64,000 nucleotides of DNA, taken from Oscillospiraceae bacterium (GTDB lineage: Bacteria > Bacillota > Clostridia > Oscillospirales > Oscillospiraceae). The translations under genes were made by a program, and so were the position numbers. This document shows, piece after piece, positions 8,258 through 16,298 of this stretch (positions are counted from its first letter, which is position 1; each line of letters opens with the position of its first letter). The stretch spans positions 1 to 64,000 of the forward strand of contig JAFSET010000081.1 of NCBI GenBank assembly GCA_017435615.1, given 5' to 3'. The notes under the pieces are model-generated. The model was not told the origin of the DNA. It saw only the letters and a list, made by a program, of their open reading frames with translations, and did no database searches.

Positions 8258-9181
8258 TCACTTCTCCAAAGCCCGGTGGGCCAAAATGGCAACACCCATT
8301 GCATTGTCCGTAGAAAACTCCGGTGCGGCAAATATAGGATCAAATTCCGCAGTTAACCGACGGAGCATGGAATTGGATGCCACACCGCCGGAAAACACAA
8401 CCGGTGTATTTGGGTACTGTTTTAAAGCGTTTTGCGTTGCCTTGCACACGGCGTTGATAACGCATCGAAGCGCATAGGCTGCGGTTTCACAGTCACAGTG
8501 GGTTTGCTCATAAAACTGCTGTACCTTATTTTGTACCCCGGACAAGGAAAAATCCATATCCGGACATTTGACAGAAAATACGTTCTGACGCTGGGCCTGC
8601 CGGCTGAGTTGATCCAAATGGCGTCCTGCCGGAAAAGGAAGGCCCAAAAGCTGCCCGGTTCTGTCGATCAATTGACCGGCAGAAATATCTGTAGTCCCTC
8701 CGATCCGGGTGCAGGAAACATTTTTTCCGTCCGGCTGCACATACAGAAGCTCTGTAGTGCCGCCGGAAAGATGCCAGGCCAAATGGGGACTATCCATCAG
8801 ATCCATCCGACCTGCGCTCCAAAGACAGGCTGCTACATGGCCCTGCTGATGAGAACAGCAGAACAGCGGTACATTGAAAGAATCCGCCAAAAGCTTTGCG
8901 TGAGAGTAGCCTACCGTAAAGCAGGGCATATAGCTGCTCTCTACTGCCCGTGGTCTTGTGCTTACACCAACGGCGGAAATTTCACAGGGCTGTATACGCG
9001 AAAACAGCCTGTCGGAAAGCTCCGGCAGGCGTTGGGTGTGAGAAAATACGGCATCGCTTTGGCGCAATCCAAGAGCCCCTTCCTTAACAGGAAGAAGCTT
9101 GGATTCGTTGATGCCATCTATGCCATTGTACATGGCAATGGAAGTTGTGTAGTTGCTGGTATCAAAACCAATGACGCACAT
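8258..9181 (-). CDS. TsaD/Kae1-like paralog of unknown role
   Basis: A 307-residue member of the Kae1/TsaD (ASKHA) family, distinct from the true tsaD at 61.6 kb. It keeps the metal-binding pair H111 and H115 (SHQQGHVAA) and an Asp near 292 (FSTDNAMG), plus FSLSGVQNKV. It departs from tsaD in the N-terminal loop (FDTSNYTTS instead of VESSCDETA) and has GGTT where TsaD has GGHT. It may therefore bind a nucleotide and metal without making t6A. It sits 2 bases after nusB and touches xseA, so it is co-expressed with transcription and repair genes. Such proteins, often misnamed O-sialoglycoprotein endopeptidase, occur in many gut clostridia. Confidence 0.8.
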   Translation of the reverse strand: MCVIGFDTSNYTTSIAMYNGIDGINESKLLPVKEGALGLRQSDAVFSHTQRLPELSDRLFSRIQPCEISAVGVSTRPRAVESSYMPCFTVGYSHAKLLADSFNVPLFCCSHQQGHVAACLWSAGRMDLMDSPHLAWHLSGGTTELLYVQPDGKNVSCTRIGGTTDISAGQLIDRTGQLLGLPFPAGRHLDQLSRQAQRQNVFSVKCPDMDFSLSGVQNKVQQFYEQTHCDCETAAYALRCVINAVCKATQNALKQYPNTPVVFSGGVASNSMLRRLTAEFDPIFAAPEFSTDNAMGVAILAHRALEK

Positions 9182-9183
9182 TT

Positions 9184-9636
9184 TTATACCTCGGTGGTTA
9201 ATCCTCTTGCAAAGGAACCTAAAATACCATTGACAAAGGATCCGGTATCATCGCCATCATACAGCTTGGCAAGACGTACTGCCTCGGAGATAGCCACGCC
9301 TGTGGGTACATCCTCCACATACAAAACTTCAAACATAGCAAGCTGCAGGATCGTTCTGGTGAGCCTGGAAATACGGGAAATATCCCAGCCGATGGAATAC
9401 TTCTTAATATGTTCGTTCAGTTCCTCTGCGCGGTTGGCAACGCCGGAGACAACCTGGTCGATGTATTTTGTCAGCGATTTGCTGGGACGATCCGCGTAAA
9501 GTTCATTTTCCTCAGCAAGAAGGCTGTAGTATGCTTTATCCAGCCGGGCAGAGACGATCACCTCAGGCTCTTCTCCGGTAAACTCTCTGGAATATATCAA
9601 ATGAACTGCCAATTCTCTGGCATTTGATCTGGTCAT
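9184..9636 (-). CDS. nusB: Transcription antitermination factor NusB
   Basis: The 150-residue protein carries the NusB helical fold: an N-terminal ARELAVHLIYSREF helix, the W-containing ISRISRLTRTILQLAMFEVLYV, and VAISEAVRLAKLYDGDDTGSFVNGIL. NusB with NusE binds boxA RNA and supports antitermination of rRNA operons. It is slightly longer than usual through a loop near 40-55. The gene follows asp23 by 9 bases, an order common in clostridia. Confidence 0.92.
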   Translation of the reverse strand: MTRSNARELAVHLIYSREFTGEEPEVIVSARLDKAYYSLLAEENELYADRPSKSLTKYIDQVVSGVANRAEELNEHIKKYSIGWDISRISRLTRTILQLAMFEVLYVEDVPTGVAISEAVRLAKLYDGDDTGSFVNGILGSFARGLTTEV

Positions 9637-9645
9637 AGCTTCTCC

Positions 9646-10014
9646 TTACTGACGAACAATCTCACAAACATTTACATTGACAGCGCTGATCTGAACGCCG
9701 GTCATGGATTCGATAGCACTGGAGACAGCCTGTTGAACAGCAGCCGCAACATTTACGATATTTTGTCCGTAAGCCACAATGATGTTGCAATCGATGCTCA
9801 AATTCTGCTCCTCGTCGATGACAACCTTCAGGCCCTTGCCCCAATTCTTCTTACCGATCAGCTCAGCAATATCAGCACCGGGCTTTACACTTAAAGAAAC
9901 AACCCCCTCAACCTCGCATACAGCGTGGTCAACGATGGCACCGATCACATCCTCAGAAATCATAATATTGCCATGATCCTGATTTTGGGTAATATACTGC
10001 TTATTTTCAGCCAT
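9646..10014 (-). CDS. Asp23/Gls24 family envelope-stress protein
   Basis: The 122-residue protein belongs to the Asp23/Gls24 (DUF322) family: an acidic start, ISEDVIGAIVDHAVCEVEGVVSLS, then LSIDCNIIVAYGQNIVNVAAAVQQAVSSAIESMTG and a VNVNVCEIV end. Family members are abundant proteins held at the membrane by small partners and linked to cell-wall stress; the clostridial copy before nusB is widespread. The ATG at 10014 has GGAGG 9 bases upstream; an upstream in-frame TTG overlaps that site and is rejected. It opens the operon running to ispA. Confidence 0.9.
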   Translation of the reverse strand: MAENKQYITQNQDHGNIMISEDVIGAIVDHAVCEVEGVVSLSVKPGADIAELIGKKNWGKGLKVVIDEEQNLSIDCNIIVAYGQNIVNVAAAVQQAVSSAIESMTGVQISAVNVNVCEIVRQ

Positions 10015-10066
10015 AAGAAATACCTCCAAATATCATCGTGAAGCTTTGCACGACAGACTTTTGTTT

Positions 10067-10094
10067 ATTGTAACACAAAACAGAAAAATTACAA
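10067..10094 (-). promoter_or_regulatory. Sigma-A promoter of the asp23-nusB-ispA operon
   Basis: On the minus strand the -35 box TTGTAA (10089-10094) and the -10 box TACAAT (10067-10072) are 16 bases apart, about 50 bases before the asp23 start. Confidence 0.7.
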
Positions 10095-10110
10095 CTGTTT
10101 TCTTAAACGA

Positions 10111-10140
10111 AATTAGCCGACAGTTTCCTGCCGGCTAATT
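10111..10140 (-). terminator. Terminator of the uronate operon
   Basis: AATTAGCCG (10111-10119) pairs with CGGCTAATT (10132-10140), extended inward by CAG/CTG after one mismatch. On the minus strand it follows the kdgK stop by 2 bases and is trailed by TCGTTT. Confidence 0.75.
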
Positions 10141-10142
10141 GA

Positions 10143-11165
10143 TTATCTTTGTACTCTGCCGGAACCGTCGCCGCCAGCCAGTTTTTCCACCTCGGAAACG
10201 CTGACACGGTTATAGTCCCCTTCTACGGAGTGTTTAAGCGCAGATGCCGCTACAGCAAACTCAATGGCCTGCTGGGTGGTTTTGCCACTGAGAAGCGCAT
10301 AGATCAGGCCGCCACCAAAGGAGTCACCGCCACCCACACGGTCAACGATGTGCAGATGGTAGGATTTGGAGAAGCAGAAATCTTTTCCGTCGTAAAGCAT
10401 GCCGGCCCAGTCGTTATCGTTGGCAGAAATGGAAGTACGCAATGTGATAGCTACCTTCTCAAAGCCAAACTTATCCATAAGCTGCTTGGCAACAGACTTA
10501 TAGCCTTCGTGGTTCAGCTTGCCACCGTAAATGTCGGTGTCCTCAGCCTCGATGCCGAAGACGTCCTTTGCATCTTCCTCGTTGGAGATGCATACGTCCA
10601 CATACTGGCACAGCTCAGTCATAGCCTCACGGGCTTCTGCACGGGTCCAGAGCTTGCCACGGTAGTTTAAGTCGCAGGATATTTTAACGCCACGGGCCTT
10701 GGCCGCCTGGCAGGCCTGCTTACAAATTTCTACCATATTACCACCCAGGGCCGGTGTGATGCCGGTAAAATGGAACCAGTCTGCGCCTTCAAAGATCTCG
10801 TCCCAATTAAAGTCCTCAGGCTGCGCCATCGCAATGGCGGAATAAGCCCGGTCGTAAATACACACGGAGCCACGCTGGGATGCACCTTTCTCCAGGAAGT
10901 AGATGCCTACACGCTCACCACCGCGGACGATCTTGGAAGTGTCCACGCCAAAATAACGCAGAGAATCCACAGCCGCCTGACCAATGGCGTGCTTGGGCAG
11001 TTTCGTCACATAGACACTGTCCAGCCCATAGTTGGCAAGGGAAACCGCCACATTGGCTTCACCGCCGCCAAAGGTGGCCTGCATCTGATCGTTTTGAAAA
11101 AAACGGTAACAACCGTTGGGTGCAAGGCGAAGCATCAGTTCGCCAAAAGTAACAACTTTGCTCAT
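10143..11165 (-). CDS. kdgK: 2-dehydro-3-deoxygluconokinase (PfkB family)
   Basis: The 340-residue ribokinase-type enzyme phosphorylates 2-keto-3-deoxygluconate (KDG) to KDPG. It has the N-terminal FGELMLRLAPNG, the sugar-binding FGGGEANVAVSLANYG (PfkB signature 1) and the catalytic DRVGGGDSFGGGLIYALL (signature 2, with its Asp base) near 275. Assignment to KDG rather than another sugar rests on context: it overlaps eda by 4 bases and lies downstream of uxuA, so its product is the aldolase substrate. It is the last gene of the operon and ends at a terminator. Confidence 0.88.
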   Translation of the reverse strand: MSKVVTFGELMLRLAPNGCYRFFQNDQMQATFGGGEANVAVSLANYGLDSVYVTKLPKHAIGQAAVDSLRYFGVDTSKIVRGGERVGIYFLEKGASQRGSVCIYDRAYSAIAMAQPEDFNWDEIFEGADWFHFTGITPALGGNMVEICKQACQAAKARGVKISCDLNYRGKLWTRAEAREAMTELCQYVDVCISNEEDAKDVFGIEAEDTDIYGGKLNHEGYKSVAKQLMDKFGFEKVAITLRTSISANDNDWAGMLYDGKDFCFSKSYHLHIVDRVGGGDSFGGGLIYALLSGKTTQQAIEFAVAASALKHSVEGDYNRVSVSEVEKLAGGDGSGRVQR

Positions 11166-11719
11166 TGCGAAACCTCCATTTTTTCCAGTGCTTCCTTCAC
11201 AAAGAAGCTGCCGCCGACGGCTTCGACCTTGTCAAAGGCCAAAAATTCATCGATATTGCTGCGATCAACACCGCCGGTGGGGATAAACTTCACCTGGGGA
11301 AACGGTGCGGACAGAGCCTTCAGGGCCTTCAGACCGCCATAAATATTTGCCGGGAAAAATTTCACTGTTGTGATGCCCAACTCCAAAGCCTGCATGATCT
11401 CTGTGGGGGTGACACAGCCAGGGTAATACGGAACATTGTGCTCCTTGCAAACCTGGGCAACGGCAATAGACAGACCGGGAGACACAATAAATTGCGCACC
11501 GGCCTCCAAGGCCTGACGGCATTGCTCAGCATTGATCACAGTACCGGCACCAATGCTCATATTCGGGTATGCCTTGCAGGCATAGGCGATGGCCTCGGCT
11601 GCACAGGCGGTGCGGAAGGTGATCTCCGCACAGTTGATGCCGCTGGCCTTTAAAGCTGTGAGGATCTTGTCGGTTTCAGACAACTCTTTGATGACTACGA
11701 CAGGTACATACTTTTCCAT
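11162..11719 (-). CDS. eda: KDPG aldolase (2-dehydro-3-deoxy-phosphogluconate aldolase)
   Basis: The 185-residue class I aldolase splits KDPG into pyruvate and glyceraldehyde-3-phosphate. The Schiff-base lysine is in TTVKFFPANIYGG (about residue 119), the catalytic glutamate in CAEITFRT (about 33), and GAGTVINAEQC and FIPTGGV line the active site. It is slightly shorter than the 200-215 residues of proteobacterial Eda, losing only terminal helix. It lies between the SDR and kdgK genes, and its end overlaps kdgK. Confidence 0.9.
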   Translation of the reverse strand: MEKYVPVVVIKELSETDKILTALKASGINCAEITFRTACAAEAIAYACKAYPNMSIGAGTVINAEQCRQALEAGAQFIVSPGLSIAVAQVCKEHNVPYYPGCVTPTEIMQALELGITTVKFFPANIYGGLKALKALSAPFPQVKFIPTGGVDRSNIDEFLAFDKVEAVGGSFFVKEALEKMEVSQ

Positions 11720-11733
11720 GGTTCATCCTCCCG

Positions 11734-12585
11734 TTATACGCCGGAGTAGGCGCTGAATCCGCCGTCGATAGGCAGCACCACGCCGGTAATGAAGCCGGCT
11801 GCATCATTGTTCAGCAGGAACAGCAGACCGCCTTCCAACTCTTCACTTTCACCGAAACGGCCCATGGGTGTGGCAGCCAGGATCTTACCGGTACGGGCAG
11901 TGGGGGTGCCGTCTTCGTTAAACAAAAGTTTTGCGTTCTGCTTCGTGGAGAAGAAGCCGGGAGCAATGGCATTAACTCGGATGCCCACCTTGGAGAAGTG
12001 AACAGCCAGCCACTGGGTAAAGTTGGAAATAGCAGCCTTGGCACCGGAGTATGCCGGAATTTTGGTCAATGGGGTGTAGGCATTCATAGAGGAAATATTC
12101 AAAATGTTGCACCCGGGACGGCCTACCATCTGCTCGGCAAAAGCCTGTGTGGGGATCAGGGTGCCCAGGAAGTTCAGGTTGAACACAAAACCGACACCGG
12201 CAGCATCCAGGTCAAAAAAGCTCTTCGTATCGGCATCGATATCACCAATCTCAAAGTATTCCTTATCCGTGGTAGCCTTGGGGTTATTGCCACCGGCACC
12301 GTTGATCAGAATGTCGCAGGGACCGAGATCCGCCAAAACCTGCTTTGCCACATTGCAGCAGATCTCACGGTCCAATACATTGCAGCTATACGCCTTGGCA
12401 ACGCCGCCTTCTGCAACGATCTCGTCGGCAAAAACTTTGGCAGCCTCCTCATTCAGGTCCAGCAAGGCAACCTTTGCGCCAGCACGGGCCAATACCTTTG
12501 CGAAATTGGAGCACAGAACGCCGCCTGCGCCGGTTACAACGGCAACCTTGCCGGTCAAATTGGTATCCAAAACATTCTTTTTCAT
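11734..12585 (-). CDS. SDR oxidoreductase, probable D-mannonate oxidoreductase (fructuronate reductase)
   Basis: This 283-residue classical short-chain dehydrogenase has the cofactor loop TGAGGVLCSNFAK, NGAGGNNPKAT, the catalytic Ser of NISSMNA and YSGAKAAI (YxxxK). An SDR in this position of clostridial uronate operons replaces the long-chain UxuB and reduces D-fructuronate to D-mannonate. The true start is the ATG at 12585 with AAGGAAGG upstream; it lies 1 base after the uxuA stop. Cofactor preference cannot be decided with confidence. A gluconate- or KDG-type oxidoreductase remains possible, but coupling to uxuA favours mannonate. Confidence 0.85.
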   Translation of the reverse strand: MKKNVLDTNLTGKVAVVTGAGGVLCSNFAKVLARAGAKVALLDLNEEAAKVFADEIVAEGGVAKAYSCNVLDREICCNVAKQVLADLGPCDILINGAGGNNPKATTDKEYFEIGDIDADTKSFFDLDAAGVGFVFNLNFLGTLIPTQAFAEQMVGRPGCNILNISSMNAYTPLTKIPAYSGAKAAISNFTQWLAVHFSKVGIRVNAIAPGFFSTKQNAKLLFNEDGTPTARTGKILAATPMGRFGESEELEGGLLFLLNNDAAGFITGVVLPIDGGFSAYSGV

Positions 12586-12586
12586 A

Positions 12587-13633
12587 TTATTTACCTTCCT
12601 TTTCACAGGCCTCAAATAGACCGTTGATGTACGCAGCACCCAGTGCTCTGTCGAACAGGCCGTAGCCGGGCTTTCCGGTTTCGCCCCAGATCATACGACC
12701 GTGGTCAGGACGAACATAGCCGTCAAAGCCGTTGTCTGTCAATGCTTTCACAACCTGATACATATCCAGGCTGCCGCAGCAGGATAGATGTGCGCGCTCC
12801 TCAAAGGAGCCGTCTTCCATAATCTTAACATTACGAATATGCATAAAGGCGATCCGGTCTTTTTCGGCATACTTTCTGACCATGGCAGGAATATCGTTGC
12901 TTTCGGCGCAGCCCAAAGAACCGGTACACAGACACAGGCTGTTGGCAGGGCTGTCCACGATAGCCAGCATCCGGTCCAAATTCTTTTCGCAGGTGATAAT
13001 TCTGGGCAGACCGAAGATGGGATACGGAGGATCATCGGGATGAATGGCCATGCGTACACCACATTCCTCAGCAACAGGGATAACCTTTTTCAGGAAGCGT
13101 TCCAGGTTGCTCCACAAACCTTCCTCACCGATCTCACCGTAGGCAGTGATCAGCTCACGAACTTCTTCCTGGGTGTAGCTGGAATCCCAGCCGGGAAGAT
13201 GGATATCGTCCTTCAGCGGATCCAGGCCGCGCATCTGATCCCAGTACATAACCAGGCTGGTGGATCCGTCAGGCGCTTTCTTATCCAGTTGGGTACGGGT
13301 CCAGTCGAATACGGGCATAAAATTATAGGTAACGCACTTGACACCGTAGGCGGCGCAGCGGCGAATATTTTCACAATAGACCTCCAAAAGACGGTCTACC
13401 TCTCCCCTGCCCAGCTTGATATCCTCGTGAACGGGAATGGATTCCACAATGTCAAAAACAAGACCGTGTGCCTCGCACTGTGCCTTCATTTTTGCCAGAC
13501 TTTCCTCCGGCCAAACCTCGCCAGGCTTTACATCGTATACTGCGGAAACTACAGAACGCATACCGGGAATCTGAGAAATGTTTTCCAGGGTGACGGGGTC
13601 ACCTTCGCCATACCATCTGAATGAAAGCTTCAT
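12587..13633 (-). CDS. uxuA: Mannonate dehydratase
   Basis: The 348-residue enzyme dehydrates D-mannonate to 2-keto-3-deoxygluconate. UxuA-family features run from MKLSFRWYGEGDPVTL through KCVTYNFMPVFDWTRT, MAIHPDDPPYPIFGLPRI and CTGSLGC to FDGYVRPDHGRMIWGE, where the metal ligands lie. The ATG at 13633 has GGAGG 7 bases upstream. It is the first gene of the operon uxuA-SDR-eda-kdgK and is divergent from an AraC regulator. No uronate isomerase (uxaC) or transporter is in the window, so glucuronate entry steps must be elsewhere. Confidence 0.93.
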   Translation of the reverse strand: MKLSFRWYGEGDPVTLENISQIPGMRSVVSAVYDVKPGEVWPEESLAKMKAQCEAHGLVFDIVESIPVHEDIKLGRGEVDRLLEVYCENIRRCAAYGVKCVTYNFMPVFDWTRTQLDKKAPDGSTSLVMYWDQMRGLDPLKDDIHLPGWDSSYTQEEVRELITAYGEIGEEGLWSNLERFLKKVIPVAEECGVRMAIHPDDPPYPIFGLPRIITCEKNLDRMLAIVDSPANSLCLCTGSLGCAESNDIPAMVRKYAEKDRIAFMHIRNVKIMEDGSFEERAHLSCCGSLDMYQVVKALTDNGFDGYVRPDHGRMIWGETGKPGYGLFDRALGAAYINGLFEACEKEGK

Positions 13634-13683
13634 AAGTTTTCCTCCGTATTCTTTATGGATACATCGTATCCAAATTTTAGGGT

Positions 13684-13753
13684 ATTGCAACTAAATATAG
13701 TATATATTTATTTATTGCAAAGTAAATTGCATAAATTGTTTGCATTATTGCAA
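13684..13753. promoter_or_regulatory. Divergent control region with five TTGCA repeats
   Basis: Within 70 bases between uxuA and the AraC gene the pentamer TTGCA occurs five times on the plus strand, at 13685, 13715, 13727, 13740 and 13748, mostly as ATTGCAA. The region is very AT-rich. TATATT/TATACT sequences on the minus strand (13694-13704) could serve as the uxuA -10, with TTGCAA at 13715-13720 as its -35 at a short 15-base spacing. TTGCAT (13740-13745) and TATTAT (13763-13768), 17 bases apart, could start the regulator transcript, though that would leave almost no leader. The repeats are candidate operators for the AraC protein. Confidence 0.45.
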
Positions 13754-13786
13754 ATCTTGTGGTATTATCTCCTGGAGGTGAAAAAT

Positions 13787-14602
13787 ATGATCAAAACACC
13801 CCAATCCTTTGATCCGCGGCAGCAAATGAACAGTCAAACCTTTGAGGCTTTTTACTATAAAGAGCCCCGTGGCGTGGATGTGGAAGTGCATCACCATGAT
13901 TTTTATGAAGTGTATAATCTGTTAGCCGGTGAAGTCAGCTATTGGGTGGACGGAAAAACCTATCATTTGCGATCCGGTGACATTCTTTTGATCAATCCAA
14001 TGGAACTGCACCGGCCCATTGTGGACAAAAATTCCAGGTATGAACGTTTTGTACTTTGGATCAATAAAAATTACCTGGATTCCCTGTCCAGCGAAATCCC
14101 ACTGACAAAATGCTTTCAAAGCAGCTTTAATCATTACCGGGGCAGCAGTGTCACGCCGCTGTTTTCTGATCTTGTGACAGAGCAGTACGGTACAAAGTAC
14201 GCATCCGACATATATGCTTTGGGTATCTTTTTACAACTCATGGCCGAGCTTAACCGCCTGTCTCCTGTCGGTACACCCAACACAGACCGTTCTCCGCTGA
14301 TCACGGAGATCATCGACTACATCGGAACGAAGTTCCATGAAGAATTATCTTTGGATCTGCTGGCCCAAAGCTTTCACATCAGCAAGTATCATTTATCCCA
14401 CGAATTCAAAAAAATCACCGGTACCAGTGTATACCATTATATCACGCTGAAACGGCTTGCCCACGCCCGGCAAATGCTGATGAATGGCAGTACACCGGGA
14501 GATGTCTATTCTGCCTGCGGTTTTCGGGATTATACCGTCTTTTACAAGGCATTTAAGGCAGAATACGGCACATCCCCTCTGATGGTCAACGCAGACAAGT
14601 AA
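13787..14602 (+). CDS. AraC-family transcriptional regulator
   Basis: The 271-residue regulator has an N-terminal cupin domain (VHHHDFYEVYNLLAGEV, then GDILLINPMELHRP) for ligand binding and a C-terminal double helix-turn-helix: LSLDLLAQSFHISKYHLSHEFK followed by PGDVYSACGFRDYTVFYKAFK. Divergence from uxuA, and TTGCA repeats between them, imply control of the uronate operon, probably in response to a uronate or mannonate. The ATG at 13787 has GGAGG 8 bases upstream; the frame is open farther up but without a ribosome site. A terminator overlaps the stop. Confidence 0.88.
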   Translation: MIKTPQSFDPRQQMNSQTFEAFYYKEPRGVDVEVHHHDFYEVYNLLAGEVSYWVDGKTYHLRSGDILLINPMELHRPIVDKNSRYERFVLWINKNYLDSLSSEIPLTKCFQSSFNHYRGSSVTPLFSDLVTEQYGTKYASDIYALGIFLQLMAELNRLSPVGTPNTDRSPLITEIIDYIGTKFHEELSLDLLAQSFHISKYHLSHEFKKITGTSVYHYITLKRLAHARQMLMNGSTPGDVYSACGFRDYTVFYKAFKAEYGTSPLMVNADK

Positions 14603-14636
14603 AGACACGCAACACAAAAAGGTTGCGTGTCTTTTT
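14601..14636. terminator. Bidirectional terminator
   Basis: Thirteen-base arms (14601-14613 and 14622-14634, core GACACGCAAC / GTTGCGTGTC) end in TTTTT on the plus strand and in TTTACTT on the minus strand. It lies between the convergent araC-type and 5'-nucleotidase genes. Confidence 0.85.
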
Positions 14637-14641
14637 CGGTA

Positions 14642-16174
14642 TTATTCCATTTTTCCCTGCCGCAGGTACTCGGCTATCAAGTCCCGGGTAAACAGGTCCT
14701 GCTCATAGCGAACGATCTCCGTCAGTTTATTAGGCCCATAGGTGGAGGTGTAGGTATCCACCACCACATAGTAAGTAGCATTGGGGTCCAGGGACTGGCG
14801 TACCAATTCGCCATAGTCACCGTATCCGATAAAATAGTTTTCGTTTCCTGTTTCAAAGAACTTGTCCCGCAGATCCCTGCCTTTGACAGAGCACAAAACA
14901 AGATAATTATCAAAGGGGAACATCATCATAAGCTCCGCGTACTGCACAGTACCCATTTCAAGGAAGCCAGGAGCACGGACGGTGAAAAAGCCGCCGCCCA
15001 ACACGATATCATAGTCCTGTCCCCACAGCTCCATACCCTTTTCATAGTACAGATTTGCCGCGATCTGGCGAAGCTCCTCACTGCTTCTGTTTTGACTGTT
15101 ATAGCCAAGCTCCTCCCAGGCAATACTGACCTGATCATCATATTTGGTCAGCAGATCCTGAACCACAGGATCATCGGAAAAGCTTCTGTATTTTTCACTG
15201 CCAATATACTCAGCGTTGTTGACCGTGGAGCTTCCATTGGCAATGTTGTAATCCACATCCACATAGGAAATGCCTGTGTTATCACCGCCGCCTTGCATAT
15301 GGTAAACGCCGTACTGGTCCTGCTTGACATAGAACTGGTGGGTATGGGCCTCAAACACAAGATCCACATATCCGTCGGAAAGCTCCACATCGTAGTAGGA
15401 CGAGAGAACATTTTTAGAGATCTTGTCGCTAAAGTCCTTGCCGCCGTATCCGTCGTGGATGCTGTAAAGAATATAGTCCACACCCTCCTGGCGGAGCCGC
15501 TGCGCCTCTGCCTTCACAAGCTCTGTCAGCTCATCACCAACGACAAAATAAATCTCCTTGGTATGGTCGGAAGCGATGGAAGAATAGCAATCACCCATAG
15601 CGCCAATAATGCCGATTTGGATGCCGCCTTTTTCGATTACCACGGAGCTGTCGCAGTATTCGACTCGGCTGTTGGTGTTTCGGCTATAAATATTGATACC
15701 TAAAAAAGGAAATTCTGCAATCTCTTTATTGGCATGGATATACGCCTCTCCCCAGTCGAATTCATGGTTGCCCAAGGTCATGGCAGCAAAGTCCAGCTCG
15801 TTCATCCAGTCGGTCATAATCAGACCTCTTGTCAGATTGGATTCTGCACTTCCCTGCCACATATCACCGCTGGAAAGCAGGATCATATTTTCCTCAGCAA
15901 AATAGGCTCGCCGCAGATATGTACTCATTTCATCCACGCCGATCTGACTGGTGGTTGTGTCCAAAAGCTTGCCATGCAGATCATTGACCGCATAAAAATC
16001 TAAATTCACCAAAACAGAAATGCCGCAGTCATCACAAATGCCATTATTGTCAGTATCTGTGTGCTCTGACTGCTGCGCAGGCTCTGTTCCGGTGTTGACA
16101 GGCTCCTGCTTGCAGCCGGTAAACACGCTCAACAGCATAATTAGGATCAGCAAAATTGTTATGCGTTGCTTCAT
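14642..16174 (-). CDS. 5'-nucleotidase / metallophosphoesterase lipoprotein
   Basis: The 510-residue lipoprotein begins with a signal peptide ending in the lipobox FTGC (Cys about 20), so it sits on the outer face of the membrane. A short Asp-rich calcium-like stretch (DTDNNGICDDCG) precedes the metallophosphoesterase domain, with NDLHGK, SGDMWQGS and LGNHEFDWG supplying metal ligands. A 5'-nucleotidase C-terminal domain follows (about 320-500) with FPFDNYLVLCSVKGRDL. Relatives hydrolyse extracellular nucleotides or 2',3'-cyclic nucleotides to salvage nucleosides and phosphate. The ATG at 16174 has GGAGG 8 bases upstream. It has its own promoter and terminator. Confidence 0.9.
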   Translation of the reverse strand: MKQRITILLILIMLLSVFTGCKQEPVNTGTEPAQQSEHTDTDNNGICDDCGISVLVNLDFYAVNDLHGKLLDTTTSQIGVDEMSTYLRRAYFAEENMILLSSGDMWQGSAESNLTRGLIMTDWMNELDFAAMTLGNHEFDWGEAYIHANKEIAEFPFLGINIYSRNTNSRVEYCDSSVVIEKGGIQIGIIGAMGDCYSSIASDHTKEIYFVVGDELTELVKAEAQRLRQEGVDYILYSIHDGYGGKDFSDKISKNVLSSYYDVELSDGYVDLVFEAHTHQFYVKQDQYGVYHMQGGGDNTGISYVDVDYNIANGSSTVNNAEYIGSEKYRSFSDDPVVQDLLTKYDDQVSIAWEELGYNSQNRSSEELRQIAANLYYEKGMELWGQDYDIVLGGGFFTVRAPGFLEMGTVQYAELMMMFPFDNYLVLCSVKGRDLRDKFFETGNENYFIGYGDYGELVRQSLDPNATYYVVVDTYTSTYGPNKLTEIVRYEQDLFTRDLIAEYLRQGKME

Positions 16175-16204
16175 TGGGAAACCTCCGTAATACAATATGC
16201 AAAC

Positions 16205-16233
16205 ATCATAACACAGTCAGGAACATCCTGCAA
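16205..16233 (-). promoter_or_regulatory. Sigma-A promoter of the 5'-nucleotidase gene
   Basis: On the minus strand TTGCAG (16228-16233) and TATGAT (16205-16210) are 17 bases apart, just downstream of the spoIIIAH terminator and 30 bases before the start codon. Confidence 0.7.
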
Positions 16234-16249
16234 TCTGTTTTTTGCGAAA

Positions 16250-16292
16250 AACCGCCGTTTATCAGCAGAAATCGTACTGATAAACGGCGGTT
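16250..16292 (-). terminator. Terminator of the spoIIIA operon
   Basis: A perfect 16-base stem (16250-16265 with 16277-16292, core ACCGCCGTTTATCAG) follows the spoIIIAH stop on the minus strand and is trailed by TTTCGCAAAAAA. It is the strongest hairpin in this part of the window. Confidence 0.85.
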
Positions 16293-16298
16293 ACGGAT

